Source: Cytophagales bacterium
GTDB lineage: Bacteria; Bacteroidota; Bacteroidia; Cytophagales; 172606-1
Direction: 5' to 3'
Length of the DNA: 64,000 nt
Assembly (NCBI GenBank): GCA_030446715.1
Contig: JAUJMU010000005.1
Span: forward strand, 87,709-151,708
In this document: positions 62,351 through 64,000 of the stretch, piece by piece
How positions within the stretch are numbered: position 1 is the stretch's first letter
Layout of the letters: each line of letters opens with the position of its first letter
The notes under the pieces: generated by a model
Told to the model about the DNA's origin: nothing
Databases searched by the model: none
The model's input: only the letters and a program-made list of their open reading frames with translations
Program-made: the position numbers and the translations under genes

Positions 62351-62908
62351 TTATTTTTTAGAAGCGGTCTTACCAGCTTTACGTCTTACCTGTTCGCCTA
62401 ACATCCGGATACCCTTTCCTTTGTAAGGTTCAACTTTACGCAACGATTTAATCTTGGCAGCTACCTGTCCGATCAGCTGCTTGTCTATTCCTTCCAGTGT
62501 CACAACCGGATTCTTCCCTTTTTCTGTCACCGCAGTGACGGATACTTCCCTGGGCACGGCCAGAAAAATAGAGTGCGAGTAACCGAGGCTGAGTTCCAGA
62601 ATATTATTGGCTGCAGTAGCTTTATAACCGACACCTACAATTTCAAGCTGCTGTTTATAACCGTTGCTCACTCCCTCAACCATATTATTCAGCAAGGCGC
62701 GGTATAATCCGTGCATGGCCTTATGACGCTTTTGCTCAGTAGGACGCTCTACCACAACTTCACTTCCGTCAATTGAGATCTTGATATCAGTGTCAACCAA
62801 CTGGGTAAGGGTGCCTTTCGGACCTTTCACAGTTACTTCATTATCAGAAGCGACCGATAATGTAACGGCAGATGGCAGCGCAATGGGTTTCTTTCCTATT
62901 CTTGACAT
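62351..62908 (-). CDS. rplF: 50S ribosomal protein L6
   Basis: 185 residues: MSRIGKKPIALPSAVTLSVA, VTVKGPKGTL, NMVEGVSNGYKQQLEIVGVGYKA, and the C-terminal KVEPYKGKGIRMLGEQVRRKAGKT (partly quoted). Two-domain L6 near the factor-binding site. Confidence 0.98.
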   Translation of the reverse strand: MSRIGKKPIALPSAVTLSVASDNEVTVKGPKGTLTQLVDTDIKISIDGSEVVVERPTEQKRHKAMHGLYRALLNNMVEGVSNGYKQQLEIVGVGYKATAANNILELSLGYSHSIFLAVPREVSVTAVTEKGKNPVVTLEGIDKQLIGQVAAKIKSLRKVEPYKGKGIRMLGEQVRRKAGKTASKK

Positions 62909-62917
62909 CTTACTATA

Positions 62918-62957
62918 TTAATAGACGTAACACAAAATTAATAGACGTAACACAAAA
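62918..62957. repeat. 20-bp tandem duplication at the end of rpsH
   Basis: The 20 bases at 62938-62957 (last codons and stop of rpsH) are repeated exactly at 62918-62937, just after the stop. The second copy is untranslated. Confidence 0.9.
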
Positions 62958-63333
62958 CTTCTCCGCCCACATTAAGAGTGCGCGCTTCTTTATCCGTAAT
63001 TACTCCTTTGGAAGTAGATAATATGGCAATTCCCAATCCGTTGAGCACACGCGGCAGCGCATCCGCACCAGTGTACTTTCTCAGACCCGGCTTGCTCACC
63101 CTTTGCAGCTTCAATATGGCGGGCTGCTTAGTCATGGGATCATACTTCAAAGCGATCTTGATTATACTGCCAACTTGCAGATCATCAAACTTGTAACTTT
63201 GGATATACCCTTTTTCATACAGCACTTTAGTTAGTTCTTTCTTGATGCTGGAAGTTGGAATTTCTACTATCCGGTGTTTTGCTTTGATGGCGTTTCTTAC
63301 CCGTGTGAGGTAGTCTGCTATCGGATCCGTCAT
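62938..63333 (-). CDS. rpsH: 30S ribosomal protein S8
   Basis: 131 residues: [20 protein letters not shown] at the start, [33 protein letters not shown] (partly quoted) and [10 protein letters not shown] at the end. S8 binds 16S rRNA and in E. coli represses its own spc operon. Its spacer to rpsN is longer than elsewhere in the cluster and holds a hairpin and promoter-like box. Confidence 0.98.
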   Translation of the reverse strand: MTDPIADYLTRVRNAIKAKHRIVEIPTSSIKKELTKVLYEKGYIQSYKFDDLQVGSIIKIALKYDPMTKQPAILKLQRVSKPGLRKYTGADALPRVLNGLGIAILSTSKGVITDKEARTLNVGGEVLCYVY

Positions 63334-63353
63334 AACATTTATATTTAAACAAA

Positions 63354-63382
63354 GCCTGTTTATAAACAGGCCTGCAAATTTA
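63354..63382 (-). promoter_or_regulatory. Palindrome and -7-like box between rpsN and rpsH
   Basis: Perfect palindrome GCCTGTTTATAAACAGGC (63354-63371), with a TAAATTTG box on the minus strand (complement of 63375-63382) just upstream in the sense of transcription. May be an internal promoter plus leader hairpin for rpsH. Confidence 0.5.
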
Positions 63383-63418
63383 GGAAATCAAATGATAAAT
63401 TAAAAGCTTTATCAATTT

Positions 63419-63688
63419 TTACCAGCTTGCTTTCGTTAAGCCTGGTATTTTGCCATCCGAAGCCATCTCCCGGAAGGTAACTCTTGAAATGCCAAATTTC
63501 CGCATATAACCTCTCGGTCTGCCTGTAAGCTTACACCGGTTATGTAATCTTACGGGTGACGCATTCCTGGGCAATTTGTCAAGAGCCAGATAATCTCCAG
63601 CTTCTTTCAATGCGGCTCTTTTAGCAGCATATTTTGCCACTAACTTCTCTCTCTTACGCTCACGCGCTTTTACTGATTCTTTTGCCAT
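63419..63688 (-). CDS. rpsN: 30S ribosomal protein S14
   Basis: 89 residues: [20 protein letters not shown] at the start and [38 protein letters not shown] at the end. Length and lack of the CxxC pairs place it in the long, zinc-free S14 type. Follows rplE by six bases. Confidence 0.98.
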   Translation of the reverse strand: MAKESVKARERKREKLVAKYAAKRAALKEAGDYLALDKLPRNASPVRLHNRCKLTGRPRGYMRKFGISRVTFREMASDGKIPGLTKASW

Positions 63689-63694
63689 GATTCG

Positions 63695-64000
63695 TTATTT
63701 TTTCTGATTTGCAAAAGGCATTCCCAATGCTTTGAGTAACTCAAGACTTTCTTCGTCACTGCCGGCAGTTGTCACAAATGTGATATCCATTCCAGAAATG
63801 CGGGCCACTTTGTCAATGCTGATTTCCGGGAATATAATCTGCTCTCTCACGCCAAGCGTGTAGTTGCCCCTACCGTCAAATCCTTTATCACTGATGCCCT
63901 TGAAATCCCGTACCCGCGGCAGCGCAATGCTTACCAGACGATCCAGAAACTCATACATGCGGCGGCCACGCAGCGTTACTCTTACGCCAATTGGCATATT
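63695..64000 (-). CDS. rplE: 50S ribosomal protein L5, C-terminal part (runs off the window)
   Basis: About 100 residues are visible; the 5' end lies beyond 64000. Core: [54 protein letters not shown] (partly quoted) and [20 protein letters not shown]. The internal Met at 63997 is not the start: the family continues N-terminally by about 80 residues. L5 binds 5S rRNA. Confidence 0.95.
   Translation of the reverse strand, partial: NMPIGVRVTLRGRRMYEFLDRLVSIALPRVRDFKGISDKGFDGRGNYTLGVREQIIFPEISIDKVARISGMDITFVTTAGSDEESLELLKALGMPFANQKK

Overview
The window is a chromosomal segment of a Bacteroidota bacterium, most likely from the Cytophagales. The signs are promoter boxes of the TAnnTTTG type, few Shine-Dalgarno sequences, a fused SecDF, stacked ExbB/ExbD/TonB genes, many exported TPR, beta-barrel and DUF families typical of that phylum, a short NuoG, and separate NuoC and NuoD. 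No tRNA, rRNA, CRISPR array or transposase gene was seen. Genes run off both ends: a coiled-coil protein on the left and ribosomal protein L5 on the right.

Layout. 1-9.9 kb: coiled-coil tail, an Lrp/AsnC regulator, an exported TPR protein, a half-length membrane-pyrophosphatase-like protein, then hpt, adk, obgE and a large exported protein with a metallopeptidase-like domain, a beta-propeller and a barrel. 9.9-19.6 kb: eutB without eutC, a head-GIN lipoprotein, rarA, a J-domain-like protein, prfB with its programmed frameshift, secDF, and a small exported protein. 20-34.7 kb: the complete complex I operon nuoA-N, which carries two accessory inserts: a PD-(D/E)XK/Uma2-like gene between nuoE and nuoF, and a hicB-hicA toxin-antitoxin pair between nuoF and nuoG. 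34.8-42.1 kb, minus strand: two Ton/ExbBD energy-transduction clusters, the larger also encoding a PstS-like lipoprotein and a TPR protein. 42.3-55.1 kb: an APC permease, a DUF2851 protein, a second peptidase-like/propeller/barrel protein, an FAD oxidoreductase, a DUF4142 lipoprotein, a small barrel protein, a fructosamine-kinase-like protein, divIC/ftsB, eno and carA. 55.2-64 kb, minus strand: the spc-alpha ribosomal cluster (L5-S14-S8-L6-L18-S5-L30-L15-SecY-Map-IF1-L36-S13-S11-S4-RpoA-L17), ending in a strong terminator.

The genes form a mostly housekeeping region: respiration (Nuo), energy coupling to the outer membrane (Ton), protein export (SecY, SecDF), translation (ribosomal proteins, IF-1, RF2, Map, Obg), and nucleotide and central metabolism (Adk, Hpt, Eno, CarA). 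The points most worth a second look are (a) the foreign-looking cassettes inside the respiratory operon, with a hairpin plus promoter between nuoJ and nuoK, (b) the truncated, catalytic-loop-less pyrophosphatase homologue upstream of hpt, (c) the orphan eutB, and (d) short repeats and long perfect hairpins in spacers.
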